IMG/VR virus record: IMGVR_UViG_3300009183_002617 | Coordinates: 1-44,278 of that record | Source of the DNA: a virus | Direction: 5' to 3' (one strand) | DNA length: 44,278 nt | Part shown: positions 9,734-18,293 of the stretch, piece by piece | Numbering within the stretch: the stretch's first letter is position 1 | How the letters are laid out: every line of letters starts with the position of its first letter | The notes under the pieces: generated by a model | The model's input: only the letters and a program-made list of their open reading frames with translations | The model's database searches: none | What the model was told of the DNA's origin: nothing | Position numbers and translations under genes: made by a program

Positions 9734-10951
9734 TCAGAGTTTAACAGTAGCTGCTTTGGGATCCATTACCAGAGTAGTTTTATTACTGGCTTTGATTACC
9801 TTTTCTGACCACTCTTTTGTTTGATTTGCAAGGGCTTCTTGCATCTTTTGCATACCTTGCCCATAAATTTTATAATTATTGGCAATTCTTTCTCTGTGTT
9901 CCTGTGGTAGATGTGGTTCCTTTAGCAACTTTTCACAAGTTGCAATACCAATTTCTGGTCTACCGGTGTAGTATGCCGTTGTGGCAATCTCATCAAAAAT
10001 TCCCCATGCGTAATTTGCCTTATCAACAAACAGAATATCATTTTCTGGAAGAGGAATACTAAGACCCAATGAAGCCACTAAGAATGCATTTCTCGGTCTA
10101 TTGTACTTTCTGTAGATGCAGGAAAGGTGATATAGTGGTTCTACTCGATTTGGAGCAGTCTCAAATGCCATCATAAATGCATCTGTAATTTCATGAACCG
10201 GCTTTCCTTGGAATTCACGACACATTCCTACTCGCATCCATGAGAAGAACACTTCTTCATGCCAAGATTCAAGTTTAATTCGTGCCATGTATTCCGTTTC
10301 TGCAACATCATACATTCTAGCATCAAATGCTGACTGTGCTGCATAAAATTGCTTACGAGGCTGATTTGGATCTTTTTCTAGGTAAGACTTAAGAATATGA
10401 TAATCTTTAGTGTACTTTTCAGTATCATTGGCAACTGCACGTGAGCGACAGCCTTCAGTACGAACTTCCCATCCATAATTACCTTCAAGCTTTTTAACAT
10501 TCATGGGCTGTTCACACATTGCATATTCATGCAATGGTTCTTCGTACCACCACTTCTTTCTTGCAATATTGAAAACCTGTGCACGAAGCCACTGAAACTC
10601 ACCTCGTTTGATCTGCACAACATAACCATCCAATTCATCATCAAAGGATGCGACTGGCAATTCTCCAACAAGAAAATCATCAGCATCGATCATCATAACC
10701 CACTTGGTTTTACCCATGCAGGCTTCTAGTGCCTTTGATCTATTGGTTCCGAAATCAGACCATTCGTGATCTAGAATTTCACCAGGAATTCCCTTTTCAT
10801 CAAAGAACTTCTTAATTATTTCCTTAGTGTTATCGGTTGAACCCGTATCACAAATTATATAATAATTAATAAATGGTGCGCATGAAGCCAAGCATCTTTC
10901 AATATTTGGTGCTTCGTCCTTAACGATCATAGATAGTGTCAAATTATACAT
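9734..10951 (-). CDS. GT2 family glycosyltransferase with helical C-terminal region
   Basis: The N-terminal ~200 residues are a GT-A fold family 2 glycosyltransferase: LTLSMIVKDEAPNIERCL, then CDTGSTDNT, then the metal-binding MMIDADDF. The remaining ~200 residues are helical and TPR-like (FYAAQSAFDARMYDVAETEY, LYHLSCIYRKYNRPRNAF). This GT2-plus-helical-repeat layout resembles protein-modifying enzymes of the SunS type. I chose the ATG at 10951 (MYNLT): an AAGGA ribosome-binding site ends 5 nt before it, whereas the ATG at 10957 overlaps that site. The ribosome-binding site itself overlaps the regA stop. The gene separates regA from the fibre genes, where T4 would have DNA polymerase gene 43. 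The acceptor is unknown; fibre protein is one candidate. Confidence 0.85.
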   Translation of the reverse strand: MYNLTLSMIVKDEAPNIERCLASCAPFINYYIICDTGSTDNTKEIIKKFFDEKGIPGEILDHEWSDFGTNRSKALEACMGKTKWVMMIDADDFLVGELPVASFDDELDGYVVQIKRGEFQWLRAQVFNIARKKWWYEEPLHEYAMCEQPMNVKKLEGNYGWEVRTEGCRSRAVANDTEKYTKDYHILKSYLEKDPNQPRKQFYAAQSAFDARMYDVAETEYMARIKLESWHEEVFFSWMRVGMCREFQGKPVHEITDAFMMAFETAPNRVEPLYHLSCIYRKYNRPRNAFLVASLGLSIPLPENDILFVDKANYAWGIFDEIATTAYYTGRPEIGIATCEKLLKEPHLPQEHRERIANNYKIYGQGMQKMQEALANQTKEWSEKVIKASNKTTLVMDPKAATVKL

Positions 10952-10959
10952 AGTCATCC

Positions 10960-11385
10960 TTATGAATTAAAAAATTTACGTAGTGATCCGGTATTAAATT
11001 TAGGAATCAGTTCCCAATTATCTTTTTCTGTGTGTTTAATAATTTTAATACCATTGATTGGCATACAGTCATTAAGTTTATCTTTATCAACGACTTCAAG
11101 AAGTTCCCATTCTTCAAGTAATTTAACAATTGCATTACGTCTTTGCAAATCTTCATTTGAGACATTAGATGGAAGATCATCTAGTGCAAATAGTTCTTTA
11201 AAGTGTGCAACGATATAAACGTCATCTTTATGAATTAAATGACATGATTGATACAGGACATTCTTTCCTTTTGGAGAAACACCAATGCGAGAAAGGGTTT
11301 CACGAACAACCATGAAATCCTCTTCGTCCAAAAGATTAATATGAATACCAATATTTTTAAATGTTTTATCAGATAGATCAGACAT
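10960..11385 (-). CDS. regA: RegA translational repressor
   Basis: The 141-residue product matches T4 RegA (122 residues) through its core: LDEEDFMVVRETLSRIGVS, VLYQSCHLIHKDDVYIVAHF, then RRNAIVKLLEEWELLEVV and a C-terminal WELIPKF. T4 RegA binds AU-rich initiation regions of early mRNAs, including those of genes 44, 45 and its own, and represses their translation. Here it lies directly downstream of 45-44-62, as in T4. The ATG at 11385 has a clean AAGGA ribosome-binding site with a 6-nt spacer. N-terminal and C-terminal extensions account for the extra length. Confidence 0.93.
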   Translation of the reverse strand: MSDLSDKTFKNIGIHINLLDEEDFMVVRETLSRIGVSPKGKNVLYQSCHLIHKDDVYIVAHFKELFALDDLPSNVSNEDLQRRNAIVKLLEEWELLEVVDKDKLNDCMPINGIKIIKHTEKDNWELIPKFNTGSLRKFFNS

Positions 11386-11402
11386 AACAAATCCTTACTA
11401 AA

Positions 11403-11783
11403 TTACCTCACACCACCAGTATCAAGGGCTTTGCGTATTGCCTGCAAATCCTCGGTACTCAGTATATTTAGTACTTCTCTAGCCTTGGATTCTGTGTATC
11501 CGTATGCCTGCTTTATGAGAGTTACATTCTCTTCGGTATCTTTCCGTAACCAAGGAGAAAACCGCTTCTTTTTACGAACAGCAAGTCTATAGAAATCAAA
11601 CTGACTCTTGTTGTCTAACCAAGGAGAACAATTCATTTCGTTAGCATGGAATAGGGTGTCTGCAAAATAAGATAAACACCGATTGACTACAAACGGTGTA
11701 TATGCCTTGACCGCACCCTCATCTGTATCGAGAAGAGGTTTCTTGTCATGGTTTATGCTAGATAGAAAGTCTTTTAGTTGCAT
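11403..11783 (-). CDS. 62: Clamp loader small subunit gp62
   Basis: A 126-residue protein, shorter than T4 gp62 (187 residues), in the invariant T4 position between 44 and regA. The pattern TPFVVNRCLSYFADTLFHANEMN followed by a Lys/Arg-rich KKKRFSPWLRK is characteristic of gp62 in T4-like phages. With gp44 it forms the 4:1 clamp loader that opens the gp45 ring. Its ATG overlaps the gene 44 stop codon by one base (TGATG), indicating translational coupling, which suits a fixed-stoichiometry complex. Confidence 0.9.
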   Translation of the reverse strand: MQLKDFLSSINHDKKPLLDTDEGAVKAYTPFVVNRCLSYFADTLFHANEMNCSPWLDNKSQFDFYRLAVRKKKRFSPWLRKDTEENVTLIKQAYGYTESKAREVLNILSTEDLQAIRKALDTGGVR

Positions 11784-12727
11784 CAGTTAAACTCACAATC
11801 CATCATAAGTTGAACAATCAATGCCATAGTATTAATTTCCTGATCTGCTGCAAAAGCAGACTTATATTGATACTCAGCAATGATTAGAATAGCCTGTGGT
11901 ACCGAAGGATTCTTAAGAGATGTATATAGTTCAGTATATAAACGTTTATAAAAATCAGATGTATTAAGATCTAGATTCTGTACCACCCACTTACGGCATG
12001 ATACAAAGTCCTTGTTCTTCATAAACCCAAGAAGTTCCTTGTAGGATTCACTGCTACCTTGACCAAGAACTCCGATATCAATACTACCAGCAGAGGCATA
12101 TCTCTGTAGTTCATTGATAATACGGCGAAGATCTGGAAAATGCTTCTTTACAAGATTGACAATTACCGTCTTCTCATATGGAATCTTTTCTTGTGTAAGA
12201 ATGTATTCCACACGCTTCATCATTGCAGATGCAACAGCAGCCTTCTCGGCAGTAGGAACTGTAAAATCGATACCTGTGCAGCGAGAGTGCAGAGGTTCGA
12301 TGATACGATTCTTATAGTTACAAGTCATGATGAATCGGCAATTCTTTGCAAATTCTTCAATGGCTCCACGAAGAGCAGGCTGAATTGATTGTGCGTTGGC
12401 ATAATCAAACTCATCTAGAATTACAACCTTGAGATTTCCACTTAGGGAAACTGTTGAGGCGTAATTACGAATCTTCGTGCGTAATGTATCAATACCGTTC
12501 TCTTCAGAACAGTTAATAATAATACTTTCAGCACCAATGTCATTGGCAAGAGCACGGGCTACGGTTGTCTTTCCCGTACCCGCCTTGCCATAGAGCATCA
12601 TATTTGGAATTGTACCTTCCTTGATCATACCATTAAAAATAGTGGTAAGATCAATAGGAAGAATACAATCAGATAATGACTTGGGTCGATATTTTTCAAC
12701 CCAGAGCAGACTATTAATGTCAGACAC
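11783..12727 (-). CDS. 44: Clamp loader large subunit gp44 (AAA+ ATPase)
   Basis: This 314-residue AAA+ ATPase (T4 gp44 is 319) loads the sliding clamp. It shows WVEKYRPKSLSDCILP at the N-terminus, Walker A GKAGTGKTT at residues 48-55, Walker B VVILDEFD at about 101-108, sensor-1-like FIMTCN, and the SRC arginine-finger motif at about 147-149. The start is GTG at 12727, two bases after the gene 45 stop, preceded by a GGGG stretch with a 6-nt spacer. Order 45-44-62-regA is as in T4. Confidence 0.95.
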   Translation of the reverse strand: MSDINSLLWVEKYRPKSLSDCILPIDLTTIFNGMIKEGTIPNMMLYGKAGTGKTTVARALANDIGAESIIINCSEENGIDTLRTKIRNYASTVSLSGNLKVVILDEFDYANAQSIQPALRGAIEEFAKNCRFIMTCNYKNRIIEPLHSRCTGIDFTVPTAEKAAVASAMMKRVEYILTQEKIPYEKTVIVNLVKKHFPDLRRIINELQRYASAGSIDIGVLGQGSSESYKELLGFMKNKDFVSCRKWVVQNLDLNTSDFYKRLYTELYTSLKNPSVPQAILIIAEYQYKSAFAADQEINTMALIVQLMMDCEFN

Positions 12728-12729
12728 AA

Positions 12730-13401
12730 TTAACCCCGCTTGATAGCGATGTAGTAAGCAAGTTCCAGACTCTTATGAGTAAACTTAGATATAATAGTAT
12801 CACTTAATTCTACAGTGTAGGAACCAGGAATAAACTTAATCTCAGATACATTCAAAGTACCTTCAAAATCCTTACCAGTATAGTTTTCATCCAAAACAAT
12901 CTCAAAACTATTGGTAGTACTTTGGCTAGAATCGTCAACCATAATACGGAAAGAACCTTCCCCACCAATCATACGAAGATCACTTACCTGTAGAATGCTT
13001 GCTGCCTTCAAAATTTCATTTAGATCCTTTTCATCAAGATCAAACTTAATTGTGGTCTTTGGCATCTTCAGTTCTCTAGTAGGAACCGTCAGGAGGCTCG
13101 GTTCTGAGTAATAGTAAGTAACACTCGATCTACCGTTAGAAACGACTACATGGGTATCGTGGAACTCTAAATCGGGGTTTGAGAACATACTTACAACACC
13201 CAAAAACTTGTTCAAATCCCAAACAGGAACTTCAACATCAAAGTCCTCTGAGATTGTAGCCTCAACGTAAATATTCTTACCAGGAGAGATGGTCTTTAGG
13301 ACGTTTCCTGGTAAAATAAGAATATTTGAATTGATTGCTGCAAAGTTCTTGAGAATGTTATAGGTGTCTTTTGATAGACGCATTTTTGTCACAGTTTCCA
13401 T
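12730..13401 (-). CDS. 45: Sliding clamp gp45
   Basis: A 223-residue processivity clamp (T4 gp45 is 228). The sequence MRLSKDTYNILKNFAAINS is the start of the T4 protein; FDVEVPVWDLNKFLGVVSMF follows as in T4 (FDVAIYDLNGFLGILSL). In T4 the trimeric ring tethers gp43 polymerase and is also the co-activator of gp55-dependent late transcription. Two starts are possible: ATG at 13401, or ATG at 13383, which aligns with the T4 N-terminus. Neither has a good Shine-Dalgarno sequence, so I keep the longer form with reservation. Confidence 0.94.
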   Translation of the reverse strand: METVTKMRLSKDTYNILKNFAAINSNILILPGNVLKTISPGKNIYVEATISEDFDVEVPVWDLNKFLGVVSMFSNPDLEFHDTHVVVSNGRSSVTYYYSEPSLLTVPTRELKMPKTTIKFDLDEKDLNEILKAASILQVSDLRMIGGEGSFRIMVDDSSQSTTNSFEIVLDENYTGKDFEGTLNVSEIKFIPGSYTVELSDTIISKFTHKSLELAYYIAIKRG

Positions 13402-13420
13402 ATATAAATCTTTCTAAAAA

Positions 13421-13573
13421 TTACTCACGTTCTTTACGATAAACGCTATCGTTAAGTTGCTGCTTCTGTTCGTGGCGATCTCCACGCTTACTTCTCTTCT
13501 GTTGCTTCTTACCCAAACCTGATGGCTTATTCTTGCCCCGATTACTAAACTTCTGAAAACTTTCCTCGTTCAT
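13421..13573 (-). CDS. Small, highly basic protein (50 aa)
   Basis: An ATG at 13573 opens a 50-residue frame ending at 13421. The protein is dominated by Lys, Arg, Gln and Ser (for example GKKQQKRSKRGDRHEQKQQ) and would bind nucleic acid or acidic proteins. A GGAG lies 13 nt upstream, rather far. It occupies the slot where T4 has the small genes 45.1 and 45.2 between 46 and 45, but I see no clear similarity to either. The start of gp45 follows closely, consistent with one operon. Function unknown. Confidence 0.55.
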   Translation of the reverse strand: MNEESFQKFSNRGKNKPSGLGKKQQKRSKRGDRHEQKQQLNDSVYRKERE

Positions 13574-13603
13574 AGCCCTAGTATATCTCCTGTATTAGAA
13601 TAG

Positions 13604-13888
13604 TCAAATCTGAATCCATTGAAATCCCGTAGGATCTTTGTACCAAATATACAATACACCCGTATCAGCCATCCACAGTTGATTTTCTGATGGTTTAACT
13701 GGAGGTACAGAGCCTTTAAAGGTTTCTGTCATTCCAGTAATAGACCAATTAGAATTATCTTGTAGAGGACTTTGTGTAGTAGATTTTAAACACTCGTATG
13801 CACGTCCCTGATCTATAACAATATCACCAATGTTATAAGTTCTTACTGCACCATTAGCATTTTTAAATTTATATTGTCCTCGAAACAT
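13604..13888 (-). CDS. Small CBM5/12-like protein, probable virion component
   Basis: A 94-residue protein with the spacing of a chitin-binding-type (CBM5/12, ChtBD3) fold: Y18-x2-GD(21-22) then Y31-x-C33, SP (40-41), W48. The second half (ENQLWMADTGVLYIWYKDPTGFQWIQI) is aromatic and strand-rich, as in phage fibre or head decoration modules. It lies between replication genes 46 and 45, yet a late-promoter-like element overlaps the end of gene 46 with six bases to this ATG and no Shine-Dalgarno sequence. I infer a late virion protein nested in an early operon. A carbohydrate-binding role is only suggested by the motif spacing. Confidence 0.6.
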   Translation of the reverse strand: MFRGQYKFKNANGAVRTYNIGDIVIDQGRAYECLKSTTQSPLQDNSNWSITGMTETFKGSVPPVKPSENQLWMADTGVLYIWYKDPTGFQWIQI

Positions 13889-13894
13889 TTTAAA

Positions 13895-13902
13895 TATTTA
13901 GA
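13895..13902 (-). promoter_or_regulatory. T4-like late promoter element, start-codon proximal
   Basis: Minus strand reads TCTAAATA, followed by six bases and the ATG at 13888. It overlaps the last codons of gene 46. The geometry is identical to the element before the gene starting at 864, and no Shine-Dalgarno sequence is present. Confidence 0.5.
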
Positions 13903-15619
13903 TATTTGTCTTTATCTTTGAAAAGTTATTCTTCTTTTCAAATTGCATACTTTGATCAAACTTATCTACTAGTTGATCTGCCTTATGACTGATGATATAG
14001 ATAGAACATTTGTTTGTCATCTTATTTAAAATTTTCATAAAGGCTTCAGTACCAGCAGCATCTAAAGATGAATCAAGAATCTCATCAAATATTAATAGAT
14101 TGCAGTTAAGGCTATTCTTCATTCTTGCAACTTCACGCCAAGTTAATAGAATCGCCAAGTCAATGCGTTGTTTTTCTCCCTCAGAGAAAGAGGAATATGA
14201 GAATGCATCTCGGTATCGTGACTTAATTGTTTCCTTGAACTCTTCATCGATGGTGAAGTCAACATAGAGATTAAGCTTTCCGAGGAACTTGTTAACGAGT
14301 CCATTGATGATGGGAACATAATGTGCAATAATACGGCTTTTAAGACCGCCATCTTTGAGTATATCATAGACAATATCATGGTGTATTTGTGTTGTTATCA
14401 GTGCGTCTAATTGCCTAGTAGCACTTTCCTTTTCTAATTCTGCATCTTTAATTTTTTGCAATAATGTAGTCTCATTTTCATTCACCAATTTTTTATTCTT
14501 CTCTTTGTTCATAAAACTAAGAGAAGATTGGTTACTAATAATCTGATATGAGATATCGTTATTGTCAGATTGGTGTTTTAGTTTGAGTGTCTTTAGTTCT
14601 TCTACTTCGGTTTGAAGTTCTAAAAGTTCTGCATTCTTCTTTGTGGCAATAACAATTGCTTTACGGCAATCTGCTAACTTAGATTCTTTATCTTGAATAT
14701 GCTTTTCTTTTTGAAACTTGGGTAGGTTTTGACCACAGCATTTACATAAGGCATTTTCTTTAAGTGATACAATCTCTTCAACCAAGGTTGCTTCTAATAC
14801 CTCTGCTTTGGTTAACATGGCAGGAACATCTTTTAGCGCACTTAAGCTTGTTAACTTCTTGATGAGTTTAGCCGATACATCTTTCAGATTCTTTTCATGC
14901 TTTGCCTGAAGCACATTATCATTGGCAATCTTAGATGTATAATCTTGAATAGAAGTTTCAATAGCCTTAATCTCTTCTACTGCAGTAGTTTGGATTGTTT
15001 CCAATACTTCTTTTTGAGACTTAATCTTTTCATGAACAATCTTTAATAAACTTTCTTGTTCACCAAGAGACAGTTTAAGACTTGATAGTTGTCCTTTAAC
15101 ATACAGATTCATATCCGCAAGAATATCAAGGTTAAGCAGTCCTTCAATAATCTTACGCCTTTCAGAAGGAGTTAGTTGCATGAAAGGAACAAAGTTTGAT
15201 TTACCAAGAATGACTACCTGCTTGAATGCTGCATAATCAAATCCAAGAATATTTTCTTCAAACATCTCTTGGTAATCTTTAGTCTTAGCATTTTGATCAA
15301 GCATTTCACCATCTTTGAATATCTCAAAGAATTTAGGTGCAAGACCACGGCGAACTAGGAAATGACAGTTAGACTTCTTAAATTCTATTTCAACAACACA
15401 CTGCTTGGCATTAACTGAATTAACAAGTTGTGGAATATTAATGGGTCTAAATGGCTTTCCAAACAAACCAAAGCACAGAGAGTCTAATAAAGCAAAAGAC
15501 TTACCATGACCGTTTGTACCTGTTACTAAAGTGGTCTTATAATTATCGAGTTTAATCTCAGAAAAATTATTACCAAATGAACCAAAGTTTTTAAAACGAA
15601 CTGTTAGAAAGTCTATCAA
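13898..15619 (-). CDS. 46: Recombination nuclease subunit gp46 (Rad50/SbcC-like)
   Basis: A 573-residue SMC-type ATPase (T4 gp46 is 560). Walker A is GTNGHGKS at 34-41; long coiled coils flank a zinc hook CKCCG at about 291-295; the ABC signature FSEGEKQRIDLAI is near 476; Walker B is LLIFDEILD near 506. With gp47 it resects DNA ends for recombination-dependent replication and host DNA degradation. The start is TTG at 15619, overlapping the gp47 stop as TTGA, with AAGGA six bases upstream, so translation is coupled to gp47. Confidence 0.95.
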   Translation of the reverse strand: MIDFLTVRFKNFGSFGNNFSEIKLDNYKTTLVTGTNGHGKSFALLDSLCFGLFGKPFRPINIPQLVNSVNAKQCVVEIEFKKSNCHFLVRRGLAPKFFEIFKDGEMLDQNAKTKDYQEMFEENILGFDYAAFKQVVILGKSNFVPFMQLTPSERRKIIEGLLNLDILADMNLYVKGQLSSLKLSLGEQESLLKIVHEKIKSQKEVLETIQTTAVEEIKAIETSIQDYTSKIANDNVLQAKHEKNLKDVSAKLIKKLTSLSALKDVPAMLTKAEVLEATLVEEIVSLKENALCKCCGQNLPKFQKEKHIQDKESKLADCRKAIVIATKKNAELLELQTEVEELKTLKLKHQSDNNDISYQIISNQSSLSFMNKEKNKKLVNENETTLLQKIKDAELEKESATRQLDALITTQIHHDIVYDILKDGGLKSRIIAHYVPIINGLVNKFLGKLNLYVDFTIDEEFKETIKSRYRDAFSYSSFSEGEKQRIDLAILLTWREVARMKNSLNCNLLIFDEILDSSLDAAGTEAFMKILNKMTNKCSIYIISHKADQLVDKFDQSMQFEKKNNFSKIKTNI

Positions 15620-16662
15620 TCTTCATCCTTTGACATGGCTGCATTATATGCTGAGTTTATAATATCAGCAAGTACATTTTTATTAATTGATTTTTCTGTA
15701 ACTGTATCAATCTCTTCATGAAGTAACTGTAGTGTATCTTTATGAATGTCCACAGCCACTAGATCTGGGTTTGCAGTTACATCTTCTGTTACAGACAATT
15801 CTGCTACTCCTGCTTCATAGAATTTATCCATATACTTTTCAAAGGCTGGACTTTTAGTTCTATTCTTGATAAAGATCTTAACATATGTATCTTTGAACTT
15901 TGAGTAGTCTAACTTTTCTGGGTTGGTTTCATCGTAGTCAAACGTATAGAAAAGCCTTTTTGGATTCTCGATAAATTCAAGCGTTCTTGCTGCAAAATCA
16001 AAGACATGAAACCCTTTGGCTTCCCAAACGTCTGAGAAAGCCATTTGGTACTGAGATCCCAGGTAATGTATATTATCCCGGCTAGATTTAATGTGATAAT
16101 GACCAGTAAGAACATATTCAAATTTGTCAAAATGTTTTGGGTCATAGCCATGCTCAATAAAGATACCGCGAATACTCTGAAAGCCACACAACTCTAAATG
16201 TCCTAGTAATAGAGAGCAGGTAGTGTTAGTGATAAACTCTGCCGATTGAATCTCATTCTCTGGGTTAATCCAAGGCAATAGTGCTACACAACCAGCAGAA
16301 GTTTGAATCTCTGTTGGCTCTGAATGAATCTCCCAGTTAGAATACTGCTGTGCAATTTCTTGTAAAGAATTGACCGTATTATTATTCTTGTAGTAAGTAT
16401 CGTGATTGCCACAGATGGCAATACACTTTACGCCAAGATCTTGAAGGGGTTCAAAGAAACGTGTACGAACCTGTTGAAGAGTCTTAAAATTAATATATTT
16501 TCTACGATCAAAGACATCACCTAGATGAAATATGGTCTTGATATCGTTTTCTTTAATATATGGAAATAACTGTCCCTCAAAGAAGGACAGAAAGTATTCT
16601 AAAACTATTGGGGAATCTGCTTTGTACCCAAAATGGGTATCGTTAAGAATTATTGATTTCAT
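15616..16662 (-). CDS. 47: Recombination nuclease subunit gp47 (Mre11/SbcD-like)
   Basis: A calcineurin-type phosphoesterase with all metal motifs in order: NDTHFG near the N-terminus, [24 protein letters not shown] and LTGHYHIKS. It is the nuclease partner of gp46. I chose the ATG at 16662 ([12 protein letters not shown], 348 residues) because it aligns with T4 gp47, which begins just before the first metal motif; an upstream ATG at 16707 would add 15 unrelated Lys-rich residues. The chosen start still lies 20 bases inside the 3' end of gmd. The Shine-Dalgarno sequence is weak. Confidence 0.94.
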   Translation of the reverse strand: MKSIILNDTHFGYKADSPIVLEYFLSFFEGQLFPYIKENDIKTIFHLGDVFDRRKYINFKTLQQVRTRFFEPLQDLGVKCIAICGNHDTYYKNNNTVNSLQEIAQQYSNWEIHSEPTEIQTSAGCVALLPWINPENEIQSAEFITNTTCSLLLGHLELCGFQSIRGIFIEHGYDPKHFDKFEYVLTGHYHIKSSRDNIHYLGSQYQMAFSDVWEAKGFHVFDFAARTLEFIENPKRLFYTFDYDETNPEKLDYSKFKDTYVKIFIKNRTKSPAFEKYMDKFYEAGVAELSVTEDVTANPDLVAVDIHKDTLQLLHEEIDTVTEKSINKNVLADIINSAYNAAMSKDED

Positions 16663-17671
16663 ATATCTGTCTAACTTCTTTTTTTGCAAGTTTAACATCT
16701 TGATCAACCATCATCTTAGCCAGGTCATATACAGATACTTTTGGTTTCCAGTTTAATACTTGTTGAGCCTTAGTTGAATCTCCAAGAAGTTGATCAACTT
16801 CAGTAGGTCTATAATATTTTGGGTCTATTACTACATAATCTTTATAATTTTTTTCAATCAAACCAAAAGCATAATCACAAAATTCTCTAACAGAAATCAT
16901 CTGCCCAGTAGCAATAACATAATCATCTGGTGTGTCTTGTTGAAGCATCATCCACATTGCCTCAACATAATCACCAGCATACCCCCAATCTCTTAGTGAG
17001 TCAAGGTTTCCTAATCTCAATTCTGTTTGGAGACCCTGAGAAATTCTACCTACAGCCCTAGTAATTTTTCTAGTTACAAAGGTTTCACCTCTACGAGGAC
17101 TTTCGTGATTAAATAAAATACCACACGAAGCATGTATATTATAACTTTCTCGATAATTGATAGTCATAAAATGACTATATGCTTTAGCACAACCATAAGG
17201 TGATCTAGGATAAAATGAAGTAGTTTCTTTCTGAGGAACTTCTTGTACTTTTCCAAACATTTCACTACTTGATGCTTGGTAGTACCGAATTTTATTACCA
17301 GTATGATCTTGATATGAACGTATAGCTTCTAGAATATTAGTTGTCCCTATAGCATCTACATTTCCAGTATATACTGGCATATCAAATGATAATCTTACAT
17401 GGCTCTGTGCTGCAAGATTATAAATTTCTGTAGGATTATGTTTTAACAGAATATTGTATATACTAGTAAAATCATTCATATCTCCATAGTGAAGAAATAA
17501 TGTTTTATTGTAAACTTTTGGGTTGTCAATATGATGTTCCAATCTTTCAGTATTAAATGAAGAACTTCGGCGTATTAATCCATGAACCTCATATCCTTTT
17601 GAAATAAGAAGGTCAGTAAGATAACTTCCGTCTTGTCCAGAAATTCCAGTAATTAATGCTATTTTTTTCAT
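16643..17671 (-). CDS. gmd: GDP-mannose 4,6-dehydratase
   Basis: A full-length 342-residue extended short-chain dehydrogenase. The Rossmann motif is [11 protein letters not shown] near residue 8, followed by [12 protein letters not shown]. The catalytic region is present: SSSEMFG and [12 protein letters not shown] (the YxxxK pair). It converts GDP-D-mannose to GDP-4-keto-6-deoxymannose, the precursor of GDP-L-fucose, GDP-D-rhamnose and GDP-perosamine. The gene is wedged between 55 and 47: its ATG overlaps the gp55 stop (ATGA) and its 3' end overlaps the gp47 start by 20 bases. No GDP-fucose synthase or reductase lies in the window, so a host or distant phage enzyme would have to finish the pathway. 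Confidence 0.95.
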   Translation of the reverse strand: MKKIALITGISGQDGSYLTDLLISKGYEVHGLIRRSSSFNTERLEHHIDNPKVYNKTLFLHYGDMNDFTSIYNILLKHNPTEIYNLAAQSHVRLSFDMPVYTGNVDAIGTTNILEAIRSYQDHTGNKIRYYQASSSEMFGKVQEVPQKETTSFYPRSPYGCAKAYSHFMTINYRESYNIHASCGILFNHESPRRGETFVTRKITRAVGRISQGLQTELRLGNLDSLRDWGYAGDYVEAMWMMLQQDTPDDYVIATGQMISVREFCDYAFGLIEKNYKDYVVIDPKYYRPTEVDQLLGDSTKAQQVLNWKPKVSVYDLAKMMVDQDVKLAKKEVRQIYEINNS

Positions 17672-18240
17672 ATATCTAATGTATCTTTCTTTGACTTACG
17701 TTTGCGCTTAACGCCTTCTTTCTTGGGTGGATTCAGCATAACACCAAATCTATCCATGTCAAGATCTGTAAGTCCAAAGAAATCTCTTCGACCAATATCT
17801 ACACCAGCATAGACTTTATTAAACCAATGATGAAAGTCTTTATCGTTCTGCTGTTCTGCATACTTGTATTGTGTATATTTTTCTTTCTTTTCTTTGTTTA
17901 TAATACGAACAAAAGAAAACCAGCAAATCTGTGTAAGGTATCCGAATGGACTCTTGGACTTTTCTGGATCAAAATTACCAATATATGTTATACAGTTTAA
18001 GACAGCATCAGATACCATCTCTTCTCTGTATGGATAGTTTGCAAAATTGGGACGAAATGAAAGTCTTGATGCAATCTTAAGAACACACTCTCCTATAAAA
18101 TCTGGGAGTTTAGGTTTCTTTCGACCTGCATTTTCTGCATCATTTGACTTTTTACGATAATCTACTAAAGCATCATAAAGATCAGAGTTACTTACGTAAT
18201 CTGCATCTGATGGTTTTTTTTTCTTGGATGGGTTTTTCAC
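17668..18240 (-). CDS. 55: Late-transcription sigma factor gp55
   Basis: A sigma70-family protein of the T4 gp55 type (T4 is 185 residues). Matching segments are [17 protein letters not shown], the core [19 protein letters not shown], and [18 protein letters not shown]; a Lys/Arg-rich tail follows. It recognises the TATAAATA late element, and such elements occur across this window. The frame is open from GTG at 18264 (198 residues), but a sigma70-like -10 box (TATAAT) lies inside that extension and the in-frame GTG at 18240 falls exactly 6 nt after it. I therefore prefer 18240 (190 residues, leaderless). Neither start has a Shine-Dalgarno sequence. Confidence 0.9.
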   Translation of the reverse strand: MKNPSKKKKPSDADYVSNSDLYDALVDYRKKSNDAENAGRKKPKLPDFIGECVLKIASRLSFRPNFANYPYREEMVSDAVLNCITYIGNFDPEKSKSPFGYLTQICWFSFVRIINKEKKEKYTQYKYAEQQNDKDFHHWFNKVYAGVDIGRRDFFGLTDLDMDRFGVMLNPPKKEGVKRKRKSKKDTLDI

Positions 18241-18246
18241 ACTTAT

Positions 18247-18274
18247 ATTATACAACAAATCCACTTAAATGCAA
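18247..18274 (-). promoter_or_regulatory. Sigma70-type promoter for gene 55
   Basis: Minus strand -35 TTGCAT (18269-18274), 16-bp spacer, -10 TATAAT (18247-18252). The GTG at 18240 begins six bases after the -10 box, so the predicted transcript starts at the start codon itself. Confidence 0.6.
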
Positions 18275-18293
18275 TAAATTATTTAAGATATAT

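Noticed and set aside
9734-10951. Divergent DNA polymerase gene 43 after regA
   Set aside because: The product is a clear GT2 glycosyltransferase; no polymerase or exonuclease motif is seen in the window.
16663-16707. 15-residue N-terminal extension of gp47
   Set aside because: T4 gp47 starts at the first metal motif; the extension is Lys-rich, unrelated, and lies wholly within gmd.
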